Below are positions 10,224-17,826 of a stretch of 64,000 nt of DNA, piece after piece. The translations under genes and the position numbers were made by a program. The DNA is from Azospira sp. I13. Lineage in GTDB: Bacteria > Pseudomonadota > Gammaproteobacteria > Burkholderiales > Rhodocyclaceae. Numbering within the stretch: the stretch's first letter is position 1; the number at the start of each line of letters is the position of its first letter. The stretch is taken from the NCBI RefSeq assembly GCF_003112695.1, contig NZ_BFBP01000005.1:62439-126438 (forward strand), read 5' to 3'. The notes beneath the pieces were generated by a model that was not told the origin of the DNA, searched no databases, and saw only the letters and a program-made list of their open reading frames with translations.

Positions 10224-10248
10224 GAATTCCTTGTTTCTCAAGGAATTC
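10224..10248. repeat. Perfect 10-bp inverted repeat in the rhlE leader
   Basis: GAATTCCTTG, 5-base loop, CAAGGAATTC. It lies between lexA and rhlE, about 90-110 bases upstream of the rhlE start. No T-run follows on the minus strand, so it is not a standard terminator. It could be an operator or a leader hairpin acted on by the helicase. Confidence 0.55.
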
Positions 10249-10395
10249 CGGGGGAATTTCGACGACCGCCGCGACTGATAGCGGCGAAGCGAGGCGCGGA
10301 GTGTAGCACGGGGCCGCAGCCGGCTGCGGAGAATCTTCCGTCCCGGCAGGGCGTCCGGCGGGTACTGCGGGCAGCGCCCCGGAGGGCGCCGGCCC

Positions 10396-11007
10396 TCAGC
10401 TCAGGCTGCCGGAGAAGCCGCCCCGGATGAGGCCCACGGCCACCCCTTCGATGGCGAAGTCTTCCCGGGCAGGATCCACCAGGATGGGGCCGAAATCGGG
10501 ATTTTCCGCCAACAGTTCGATGCGCCCCAGATTGCGCTTGAAGCGTTTCACCGTCACCTCGTCGGCAATACGGGCGACGACGATCTGGCCGTCCCGCACC
10601 TGGGTGGTGCGATGCACCGCCAGCAGGTCGCCGTCGAGGATGCCGGCGCCGAGCATGGAGAGGCCCCGCACTTTGAGGAGAAAATCGGCCCGGGGCTGGA
10701 ACAGGTCCGGCGCCACCGAATAGCGGCCCTGCACGTTTTCCACTGCCAGAATGGGGGAGCCGGCGGCGACGCTGCCCACCAGGGGCAGGCCCAGCTGTTC
10801 CACCAGGCGGATGCCGCGGGCCGAGCCGGGCTCGAGCACAATGTGGCCCTTCTTGGCCAGGGCCTTGAGATGGTCTTCCGCCGCATTGGCGGAGGCGAAA
10901 TCGAAAGCCCGGGCGATTTCTGCCCGGGTGGGCGGCGCCCCCAGGGTTTCCAGGTGGTTGCGGATGAACTCCAGGATTTCCTGCTGGCGGGGGGTCAGTT
11001 TGATCAT
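10396..11007 (-). CDS. lexA: SOS repressor LexA
   Basis: The 203-residue repressor has an N-terminal winged helix ([20 protein letters not shown]) and a C-terminal S24 self-cleaving domain. The cleavage site is Ala82-Gly83 (SVAAGSP); the catalytic serine is about Ser117 in [10 protein letters not shown] and the lysine about Lys154 in VTVKRFKR. It represses DNA-damage genes and is inactivated by RecA-stimulated self-cleavage. A perfect LexA box lies 24 bases upstream of its start (11031-11046), so it is autoregulated. It is transcribed divergently from the kinase gene at 11155. Confidence 0.97.
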   Translation of the reverse strand: MIKLTPRQQEILEFIRNHLETLGAPPTRAEIARAFDFASANAAEDHLKALAKKGHIVLEPGSARGIRLVEQLGLPLVGSVAAGSPILAVENVQGRYSVAPDLFQPRADFLLKVRGLSMLGAGILDGDLLAVHRTTQVRDGQIVVARIADEVTVKRFKRNLGRIELLAENPDFGPILVDPAREDFAIEGVAVGLIRGGFSGSLS

Positions 11008-11030
11008 GGCGGGTGCCTCGGGCTGGGTAA

Positions 11031-11046
11031 CTGTATTTTCGTACAG
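11031..11046. promoter_or_regulatory. LexA (SOS) box
   Basis: CTGTATTTTCGTACAG matches the proteobacterial consensus CTGT-N8-ACAG exactly, and the flanks extend it to AACTGT / ACAGTT. It is 24 bases upstream of lexA and about 108 bases upstream of the divergent kinase gene, so it could also affect that promoter. Confidence 0.93.
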
Positions 11047-11154
11047 TTATCGGGGAAAAGGCAAGGCATCTCCTGCCTTCGGGAAGATGACGGCGGCCTG
11101 GAGGACGGGCTACCATCGGGGCCTTTCCCACTTTTCCCCTTCCTGACCGTGACC

Positions 11155-12525
11155 ATGACCCCCGATGCCATCCGCACCGCCTTCACCGAGGCAGGCCTGC
11201 TGCACCGCTACGAGCCCCGCTCGGAGTTGGGCCGGGGGGCCACCGGGGTCGTTTATCTGGCGGACGACACTTTTTCCCAGCGCCAGGTAGCGGTGAAGAT
11301 CGCCCACGCCCAGATTTTCCGCGAGGATTCCCAGCAGCCCCAGGTGCGCAAGGCCTGGCTCAACGAGGTGCACCTGGCGGGCACCCTGCAGCACCCCTAC
11401 ATCGTCTCGGTCTTCGATGCCGGGGTGACGCCGAGCACCGCCTATCTGGTCATGGAATACCTGCCCAAGGGCACCCTGGAACCCTTTACCCGGGCGGATA
11501 GCCTGAAGCCGGTGGAGGAAGTGCTGGAAATCCTCTACAAGTGCGCCAGCGCCCTGGATTACGCCTGCCGCGCCGGCATCATCCACCGCGACATCAAGCC
11601 CGCCAACCTGCAATACGTGGGACCCGGCGAAGTGAAGGTGGGGGATTTCGGCGCTGCTTACTGGAGCCAGGGTGGGGAAGAGTCCACCCAGGTGCTGGAT
11701 ATCGGCTCCCTGGCCTACATGGCGCCGGAGCTGTTCCGTCAGTGGATCACCCCCCAGGCCGACATCTACGCCCTGGGGGTGGTGCTCTACCGCCTGCTTA
11801 CCTCCCGCCACCCCTTCGAGGCGCCGACCCAGGCCGCCCTCATGTACCAGATCCTCAACGGGACGCCGCCCCGCCTTTCCGAACTGCGCAACGACCTGCC
11901 GCCGGAGCTGGATGCCATTGCCGCCCGCATGATCGCCCGCAGCCTGGAGGAACGCTACGAAAGCTGGCCCCATGTGCTGATCGCCCTGGGGGAGCAATTG
12001 CAACGCCTGGGCCGCCGCACCCTCAACAACACCACCGCCGGCGCCCGTACCCCGCCTCAGGGCGAGCTGCACGATCAGTTGAGCCGCCTTCCCCTGCTGG
12101 GGGAGCTGAACGGTGCCGAGCTGTGGGAGCTGCTGCGCATTTCCCGCTGGCACCGGGTGCCGACCAACACCATCCTGGTGGAGGAGGGGGCGCCGGCCCG
12201 CTCCTTCTACGTGCTGCTGGAAGGGGAAGCCAAGGTGACCCAGGAGGGCAAGCTCATCAACTGCCTTTCCCCCGGCACCCTGTTCGGCGAGCTGGCCTTT
12301 GCCGAGGCCACCCCCACGGTGCGGGCCGCCACCGTCACCTCCACCAGCGACGTCACCATAGGCCGCTTCTCCTATGAGCGCTTGCACCACGCCTCCACCG
12401 CCCTGCAATCAAAAATGCTGCAGATTTTCTTCCGCTTGGCCGCCGAACGGCTGAAGAAGGTGGATGAGCAATACCTCACGCTCTACCACCAGCACATGCA
12501 GATGCGGGAAGGCAATCCGGCCTGA
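11155..12525 (+). CDS. Serine/threonine protein kinase with cyclic-nucleotide-binding domain
   Basis: The 456-residue protein has an N-terminal Hanks-type kinase domain (about 20-290): glycine loop ELGRGATGVVYLAD, ATP lysine in VAVKIA (Lys48), catalytic HRDIKPAN (about 144-151), DFGA (164-167) and an intact activation segment. A C-terminal cyclic-nucleotide-binding fold follows (about 310-420), with phosphate-cassette-like FGELAFAEATPTVRAATV. No membrane segment is predicted, so it is a soluble kinase that may be switched by cAMP or a related ligand. The ATG at 11155 was chosen because it begins just before the kinase domain; a GTG at 11149 is possible. Neighbours are divergent lexA and convergent dmlR; no phosphatase or substrate gene is adjacent. 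Confidence 0.88.
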   Translation: MTPDAIRTAFTEAGLLHRYEPRSELGRGATGVVYLADDTFSQRQVAVKIAHAQIFREDSQQPQVRKAWLNEVHLAGTLQHPYIVSVFDAGVTPSTAYLVMEYLPKGTLEPFTRADSLKPVEEVLEILYKCASALDYACRAGIIHRDIKPANLQYVGPGEVKVGDFGAAYWSQGGEESTQVLDIGSLAYMAPELFRQWITPQADIYALGVVLYRLLTSRHPFEAPTQAALMYQILNGTPPRLSELRNDLPPELDAIAARMIARSLEERYESWPHVLIALGEQLQRLGRRTLNNTTAGARTPPQGELHDQLSRLPLLGELNGAELWELLRISRWHRVPTNTILVEEGAPARSFYVLLEGEAKVTQEGKLINCLSPGTLFGELAFAEATPTVRAATVTSTSDVTIGRFSYERLHHASTALQSKMLQIFFRLAAERLKKVDEQYLTLYHQHMQMREGNPA

Positions 12526-12567
12526 GGGGCCGGCCCCCTGGCCGTCCGGCGCTGCGGGCGCCCCGCT

Positions 12568-13476
12568 TCAGGGCTGCGTGTCGGCCCGCTGCAGCCAGTT
12601 CTGCAGGAACTCCACGCAGACCCGCAGCTTGGCCGAGGTGGACAGGCGGGAGGGATACACCGCCCATACATCGGCCGCCTGGGCATAGTCCGGCAGCACC
12701 CGGCGCAGTTCGCCCCGGGCCAGGCTCGGCCCCACATCCCACTCGGAGCGCAGGATGATGCCGTGGCCGTCCGCCGCCCACTGGCGGGCGATTTCGCCGT
12801 TGTTGGCGGAAAGGGGGCCGCCCACTTTCACTGTTTCCGCCCCTTGCGGCCCCTGCAAGGTCCAGCGGCCGAAATCCTGGTCCCGCTCCCGGATGACGAT
12901 GCAGCGGTGTCGGGGCAGGTCGGCCAGTGCCCGGGGCTCGCCCCAGCGCGCCAGGTAATCCGGGGCTGCGCACAGCACCCGGGTGTTACTGGCGATGCGG
13001 CGGGTGATGAGATGGGATTCCCGCACCGCGCCGACCCGGATATCCAGGTGGAAGCCTTCCTCGATCAGGTCCACCGGCCGGTCCATGAGTTCCAGTTCGA
13101 TTTCCAGCTCCGGGTACTCCCGGGCCAGGGCCGAGAGGGCCGGCGCCACCCGGTTGCGGCCGAAGCCTGAACTGGTGCACAGGCGCAGCCGGCCCCGGGG
13201 GGAAAGGCGCTCACTGGAAACCTCCGCCGCCATCTGGTCCACGTCTTCCAGGATGCGCTGGGCCCACTGCAGCACGATTTCCCCCTGGTCGGTGAGGCTG
13301 ACCCGGCGCGTGGTGCGATGCAGGAGCCTTACCTGCAGGGCCTCTTCCAGCAGGCCGATGCGCTTGCTGACGAAGGCGTTGGAGGTACCCAGTTCCCGGG
13401 CCGCAGCGGCAAATCCCTGCTTGCGGGCCACGGTGCAGTAAAGGCGCAGGTCTTCCAGGAGGGGTTTATTGTTCAC
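12568..13476 (-). CDS. dmlR: LysR-family regulator, probably DmlR
   Basis: The 302-residue protein has an N-terminal LysR helix-turn-helix (LRLYCTVARKQGFAAAARELG, then FVSKRIGLLEEALQVRLLHRTTRR) and a C-terminal effector-binding domain. It is divergent from a D-malate/tartrate-type dehydrogenase gene (13594-14697) with a gap of 117 bases. That arrangement and its N-terminus resemble DmlR, which activates dmlA in response to D-malate in E. coli. The specific name is inferred from context. Short GC-rich stems but no T-run lie between it and the convergent kinase gene. Confidence 0.8.
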   Translation of the reverse strand: MNNKPLLEDLRLYCTVARKQGFAAAARELGTSNAFVSKRIGLLEEALQVRLLHRTTRRVSLTDQGEIVLQWAQRILEDVDQMAAEVSSERLSPRGRLRLCTSSGFGRNRVAPALSALAREYPELEIELELMDRPVDLIEEGFHLDIRVGAVRESHLITRRIASNTRVLCAAPDYLARWGEPRALADLPRHRCIVIRERDQDFGRWTLQGPQGAETVKVGGPLSANNGEIARQWAADGHGIILRSEWDVGPSLARGELRRVLPDYAQAADVWAVYPSRLSTSAKLRVCVEFLQNWLQRADTQP

Positions 13477-13593
13477 GATTCGTGTCTTTTGAAGTTACGG
13501 ATGGCGGGATTGTAGATTCAATGGTTGGGGATATGCTGCCGCTCCATGAAGCCCCCGCCGTTGCGGGGCCGGCCATCGACCTGGAGACTCACC

Positions 13594-14697
13594 ATGAACC
13601 CCACCCCTGCCCAGCATCCCAACCGCCCCCACCGCATCGCCGTCATTCCTGGCGATGGCATCGGCAAGGAAGTCATGCCCGAAGGCCTGCGGGTGGTGCA
13701 AGCCGCTGCGGCCCGATTCGACATTGCCCTGGAATTCACCCATTTCGACTGGGCCCACTGCGACTACTACCTGCAACACGGCAAGATGATGCCGGATGAC
13801 TGGTTCGACCAGTTGAAGGGCTTCGATGCCATCTACTTCGGCGCCGTGGGCTGGCCAGCGACCGTGCCGGACCACGTTTCCCTGTGGGGTTCGTTGCTCA
13901 AGTTCCGCCGCGACTTCGACCAGTACGTGAACCTGCGCCCGGTGCGCCTCATGCCCGGCGTGCCGTGCCCCCTGGCCAACAAGCAGGCTGGCGACATCGA
14001 CTTCTACGTGGTGCGGGAAAACACCGAAGGGGAATATTCCACCGTTGGCGGCCGCATGTACGAAGGCACGGAACGGGAGACGGTGCTGCAGGAATCCATC
14101 TTCACCCGCAAGGGGGTGGATCGCATCCTCAAATACGCCTTCGACCTGGCCCAGAAGCGGCCCAAGCAGCACCTCACCTCCGCCACCAAATCCAACGGCA
14201 TCGCCATCAGCATGCCCTACTGGGACGAGCGGGTGAAAGCCATGGCCGCGGACTACCCCGAGGTGCGCTGGGACCAGTACCACATCGACATCCTGGCGGC
14301 CCGCTTCGTCCTCAGCCCGGAGCGTTTCGACGTGGTGGTGGCCTCCAACCTCTTCGGTGACATCCTCTCTGACCTGGGGCCGGCCTGTGCCGGCACCATC
14401 GGCATCGCGCCCTCGGCCAATCTCAACCCGGAGCGCACTTTTCCTTCCCTCTTCGAGCCGGTGCATGGCTCGGCGCCGGATATCTACGGCCGCAACATCG
14501 CCAATCCGGTGGCCATGATCTGGTCCGGCGCCATGATGCTGGACTTCCTCGGCAACGGCGATGCCCGCTACACGGCCGCCCACGACGCCATGCTGGCCGC
14601 CATCGAGAAGGTGCTGCTGCAAGGGCCGCGCACGCCGGACATGGGTGGTACGGCGGATACCACGGCCATGGGAGAGGCCGTAGCCGCTGCCCTCTGA
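13594..14697 (+). CDS. dmlA: D-malate / tartrate dehydrogenase (decarboxylating)
   Basis: The 367-residue protein is in the isopropylmalate dehydrogenase superfamily (HRIAVIPGDGIGKEVMPEGL) but has features of the tartrate/D-malate branch: WAHCDYYLQHGKMMPDDW, VRENTEGEYS and TSATKSNGIAISMPYWDE. These enzymes oxidise D-malate to pyruvate and CO2, or act on tartrate, using NAD. The ATG at 13594 was chosen over 13525 because the N-terminus there fits the family and it is close to its ribosome-binding region. The divergent LysR regulator supports inducible control. Which substrate is preferred cannot be read from the sequence. Confidence 0.88.
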   Translation: MNPTPAQHPNRPHRIAVIPGDGIGKEVMPEGLRVVQAAAARFDIALEFTHFDWAHCDYYLQHGKMMPDDWFDQLKGFDAIYFGAVGWPATVPDHVSLWGSLLKFRRDFDQYVNLRPVRLMPGVPCPLANKQAGDIDFYVVRENTEGEYSTVGGRMYEGTERETVLQESIFTRKGVDRILKYAFDLAQKRPKQHLTSATKSNGIAISMPYWDERVKAMAADYPEVRWDQYHIDILAARFVLSPERFDVVVASNLFGDILSDLGPACAGTIGIAPSANLNPERTFPSLFEPVHGSAPDIYGRNIANPVAMIWSGAMMLDFLGNGDARYTAAHDAMLAAIEKVLLQGPRTPDMGGTADTTAMGEAVAAAL

Positions 14698-14826
14698 GGG
14701 CGAGCGCTGCCCGTTTCCGCCCCGCTCGGGGGCTGGCGAGGTGGGCTTGCCAGGGGCAGCCAGACCGCATGGATCAAGACGGATTGGGGCGGGCTGGAAC
14801 GAATCGGACAGCTACGCCGCACAAGG

Positions 14827-14850
14827 AAAAGGGGCCATTCGGCCCCTTTT
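14827..14850. terminator. Bidirectional terminator of dmlA and the 14903 gene
   Basis: Perfect 10-bp stem AAAAGGGGCC / GGCCCCTTTT with loop ATTC, in the convergent gap. The A and T ends make it usable on both strands. Confidence 0.87.
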
Positions 14851-14902
14851 GTTTCCCTGCCCCCCTTTGCTCAGGAGCGGTACATCCAGCCCTCGACGCG
14901 GC

Positions 14903-15862
14903 TTACGCCGGCAGGGGGGAAGGCGCCAGGGGGGCGATGCCGGTGTCCCGATAGGTCTGGCAGCGGGCGATGTATTCCTGGGTGCTCTTGGGCATGGGGG
15001 TGCGGGCCCGGGTGATGTCCACGATCAGGTCCCGGCCGTTGCGCAGCAGGTGCAGGCCGTCGGAGACGCTGTAGGCCGGCGAACCCTGAGGGGCGGCCAG
15101 TTCCGGCGTGAAGTGGGCCAGGCGCTCGCCCGCCGTGACCAGGGACGACCAAATATCGAAGATTTCCGGATCGGTACGCAGGGTTTCGGTCTTGATCTTG
15201 GCCGCTTCGGCAAAATCCCGGATGGGGCCGGCAGCGCCGGCGAAGAGGGGCACCCGGCAGAGGGTGGCGGTCATGGCCGCAGCGATGCGGTCGATATCCC
15301 GCAGGGTCTGGCCGATCTTGATGTAACGGCTTTCGTAGAAATCCTCCACGGGAATGGAGAAGGCGCGGAAAGGCTCGCCCCACAGCTCGTCGATGCCTTC
15401 GTCGCCGCTGCGGTGGAGGACGAAGCGGCCCAGCTCCATGGCTTCCATCAGACAGTTGCCGCATTCCCGCATCAGGGCGTCGTCGCTGCCGATCTCGATG
15501 CCGTCCGCCTGCAAATCCACCAGCTTGCGGAAAATGTCCGTCGCCCGGTTGAACAGGGCGCCGGCCAGCATGGCCCCCTTGACCCGCTTGCGCGCCGGGT
15601 CGGCCTCGCCCTGGTAGGTGGCCCGGGCCTCGGCCAGGCGGCTGCCGGGAATGTTGAGGCCGTGCTCGGTGTGGTTGAAGAGGCGCCGGGTGAGGGCCTC
15701 GATGAGGCGCTTCTTGGCCTCCAGGGAGTCTGCCGGAACGGGGTAGGACTTGATCCAGTAGCCGTCGTAATAGACCCGCTCCCGGCCGTCGATGAGGCGG
15801 CGGGTGCCTTCGGGCGGCGGGCTGGCGTCCTGGGTGACTTCCAGACGGTAAAGGGTGTTCAT
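14903..15862 (-). CDS. Hypothetical protein, 319 residues
   Basis: I do not recognise this family. The protein starts MNTLYRLEVTQDASPPPEGT with a good ribosome-binding site (GGAG) before the ATG at 15862. It is soluble-looking, with no signal peptide or membrane helix, and is largely helical and rich in charged residues. Scattered aromatics occur early (VYYDGYWIKSYPV), and a central stretch has two cysteines (RECGNCLMEAMELG). It is a single gene between two terminators (14827-14850 and 16014-16038), so it is probably transcribed alone. Coding bias and the ribosome-binding site support it as real. Confidence 0.72.
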   Translation of the reverse strand: MNTLYRLEVTQDASPPPEGTRRLIDGRERVYYDGYWIKSYPVPADSLEAKKRLIEALTRRLFNHTEHGLNIPGSRLAEARATYQGEADPARKRVKGAMLAGALFNRATDIFRKLVDLQADGIEIGSDDALMRECGNCLMEAMELGRFVLHRSGDEGIDELWGEPFRAFSIPVEDFYESRYIKIGQTLRDIDRIAAAMTATLCRVPLFAGAAGPIRDFAEAAKIKTETLRTDPEIFDIWSSLVTAGERLAHFTPELAAPQGSPAYSVSDGLHLLRNGRDLIVDITRARTPMPKSTQEYIARCQTYRDTGIAPLAPSPLPA

Positions 15863-16013
15863 GGTCCCGGCTCCAGGGGAAGGGATGATCGTTGCGAAGC
15901 AAGAGTCGTGCAGCTCAGGCTGGGCGGCGATTCTCCCTGATTCGCCGGATTTTTTCCCGGCAAAGTGGGGCGGCAAGGTACCAAATGGGGGAGGGACTGC
16001 GGAGAAAACAACA

Positions 16014-16038
16014 AAAAGATGCCCCAACCTGGGGCATC
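16014..16038 (-). terminator. Intrinsic terminator after the PepSY gene
   Basis: Stem ATGCCCCA / TGGGGCAT with a 3-base loop, followed on the minus strand by TTTTTG. It lies about 125 bases downstream of the PepSY gene end. Confidence 0.78.
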
Positions 16039-16080
16039 CGGGGGGACCGGCCTGTGCCATCCCCGTGCTATCCGGCGGCA

Positions 16081-16160
16081 GTCCGAACCATTCCGCCCCA
16101 AGTCCACCCCAAGTCCACCCCACTCCCAACCAGTCTGCGCCAGTCCGGCGCAGTCCCAGG
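16081..16160. repeat. Imperfect 10-11 bp tandem repeat
   Basis: About eight units of GACT or a close variant plus six or seven bases on the minus strand, including two exact copies of AAGTCCACCCC (16100-16110 and 16111-16121) and CAGTC at 16131, 16141 and 16151. It starts directly after the stop of the PepSY gene and is probably in its 3' untranslated region. The 300-base gap otherwise holds only the terminator. Confidence 0.6.
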
Positions 16161-16161
16161 G

Positions 16162-17664
16162 TTACTGGCGGGGCAGAGGCCGGCGCAGGCGGCGGAAGCC
16201 GATGACGGCGCCGCTCAGGCTGAGCAGGAAGCCCCCCAGGCTGGCGCCAATCAGCAGCACATCCCATACCGGGCGGTGCTGCAGCAAGGGCCGCCAGTCC
16301 CAGCTATGCAGCAGGGCGAAGAGCCAGCGCTTGAGCCGCAGGGCATCATTGAGCCGGTGCACCACGGCGCCGCTGGCCGGGTCCAGATATAGCCAGGTGT
16401 GGGCCGGATCGTCGAAGGTCAGGCGCAGTACCGGCAGGGGGCGCTCCATGTGGCCGGTCATGCTGTGGGGTGCCCGGGCGTAGTAATGCCAGTCGTAGTC
16501 GGCCTGGAGTTGCTGGTCGACCACGCCGTAACCCGGCAGGAGGCCCTGGCCGGCGAGGGCCAGGGCTTCCTGCGAAAAGGCGGCGAAGGGCTGTTCGTCC
16601 CGCTGCAGGGGCCAGTCGAGGAGCTGCGAGTGGCCCTGGCCGTCCCGGGCCAGTAGGTAGCTGCGGCCGGCCAAGGTGGTCCATTCCACCTCCTTGGCGG
16701 CCAGGCCGGCAGCGTGGAAGCGGCCCAGGGCATCGGTTAGGGCCATCGGCTCCCGCAGGCTGCTAACGTCGGGCCGGGACAATGCCGGGCGCGGGGCCGG
16801 GCGGGGGCCGGCGCTGTCGAACATTTTCCAGGGATTGACCGAAAACAGGCCGCTGGCGATCCAGGTCACGCTGAGGAGGCCGAAGCCCAGGCCCAGCCAG
16901 TGGTGCCAGCGCATCCAGGGATTGCGGTAGGGGCTGCGGCTGCCGGAGGCGTAGGGCCGGCGGCGCCAGCGCAGTATTCCCACCCAGAGACCGACAATGC
17001 CGAGCACGGTGGCGGCGACGGAAAGCGTGATGACGATGTCCGTCCACCAAGCGTCCAGCAGCCCGCCGCGCAAGGGGTAGAGCCAGTGCAGCCAGGCGCC
17101 GAGCCAGTTCCAGGTGCGCTCGGTGGCGCTGGCATCCCGCACCACCTCGCCGGTGCTGCCGGAAAGGTAGAGCCAGGTTTCGTCTGCATCGGCCAGGGCG
17201 ACGCGGTGCAGGGGGCGGTGGCTGTCCAGTGCCTTGGAATGGCTCCAGGCATCTTCCTCCACCTGATCGAGATAGGTGGCGGCCACTCCGGGGCGGAAAG
17301 CCTGGGCGGTGGCCAGGGCCTGCTCCCGGGTGACCGGGCCCCGGGGGCTGCCATCGGTGGAAAAGACTCGGTAGCGTCCCTTTTCCAGTCCGGCGATGAG
17401 TGCCGGGTCCTTGCCCAGGGTGGTCAGGCGCAGGCTGCGCAGCGTGCCGCTATCGGCCAGCCCGGCAAGTTCGGTCAGCGCCGTCGACAGCCCGTTGCAG
17501 CAGTGTTGCGGCTCCAGGGGCGGCAGGGCGGACAGCCGTTCCTGGGAGGAAAGCTTGGGGTAGCCCACATACATCATGACCACGCCGGAGACGAACCAGA
17601 GGGCCATGAACAGGCACAGGGCGATGCCCAGCCAGCGGTGGAGGAGATAGAGGGTGCGTTTCAT
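16162..17664 (-). CDS. PepSY-associated membrane protein (iron-regulated type)
   Basis: The 500-residue inner-membrane protein starts MKRTLYLLHRWLGIALCLFMALWF, a typical PepSY_TM opening with an HRW motif at the first helix. Further helices lie near VVMMYVGY, in the TDIVITLSVAATVLGIVGLWVG region, in WHHWLGLGFGLLSVTWIASGLF, and at the C-terminus (LLIGASLGGFLLSLSG). Large periplasmic PepSY segments separate them. Members next to TonB receptors are often involved in ferric-siderophore reduction or uptake. It follows the receptor gene at 17827-20031 on the same strand, with a hairpin between. The ATG at 17664 was chosen at the first hydrophobic helix. Confidence 0.85.
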   Translation of the reverse strand: MKRTLYLLHRWLGIALCLFMALWFVSGVVMMYVGYPKLSSQERLSALPPLEPQHCCNGLSTALTELAGLADSGTLRSLRLTTLGKDPALIAGLEKGRYRVFSTDGSPRGPVTREQALATAQAFRPGVAATYLDQVEEDAWSHSKALDSHRPLHRVALADADETWLYLSGSTGEVVRDASATERTWNWLGAWLHWLYPLRGGLLDAWWTDIVITLSVAATVLGIVGLWVGILRWRRRPYASGSRSPYRNPWMRWHHWLGLGFGLLSVTWIASGLFSVNPWKMFDSAGPRPAPRPALSRPDVSSLREPMALTDALGRFHAAGLAAKEVEWTTLAGRSYLLARDGQGHSQLLDWPLQRDEQPFAAFSQEALALAGQGLLPGYGVVDQQLQADYDWHYYARAPHSMTGHMERPLPVLRLTFDDPAHTWLYLDPASGAVVHRLNDALRLKRWLFALLHSWDWRPLLQHRPVWDVLLIGASLGGFLLSLSGAVIGFRRLRRPLPRQ

Positions 17665-17779
17665 GGGGCGGTCGGGGTGTAATTGCCTGGGCGGTGTGGC
17701 TGACGGTTTGCTGGCGGAGGCCTGACGGATGCGGCAGACGTCGCGCTGGGAAATGAATGGCGGAAGATCCGGGAAAGAA

Positions 17780-17817
17780 GGCGGTCCACCGGGCCGGGGG
17801 GAACCCGGCGGACCGCC
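17780..17817 (-). terminator. Hairpin between the TonB receptor and PepSY genes
   Basis: GGCGGTCC / GGACCGCC stem extended by CCGGG / CCCGG. The following minus-strand sequence has only a weak T-run, so it may attenuate rather than stop transcription into the PepSY gene. Confidence 0.5.
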
Positions 17818-17826
17818 CAAGGGGGC

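Noticed and set aside
10224-10248. Intrinsic terminator between lexA and rhlE
   Set aside because: The hairpin lacks a T-run on the minus strand.
13477-13593. LysR operator (T-N11-A) between dmlR and dmlA
   Set aside because: Several loose matches occur, none with convincing symmetry, so no site is annotated.
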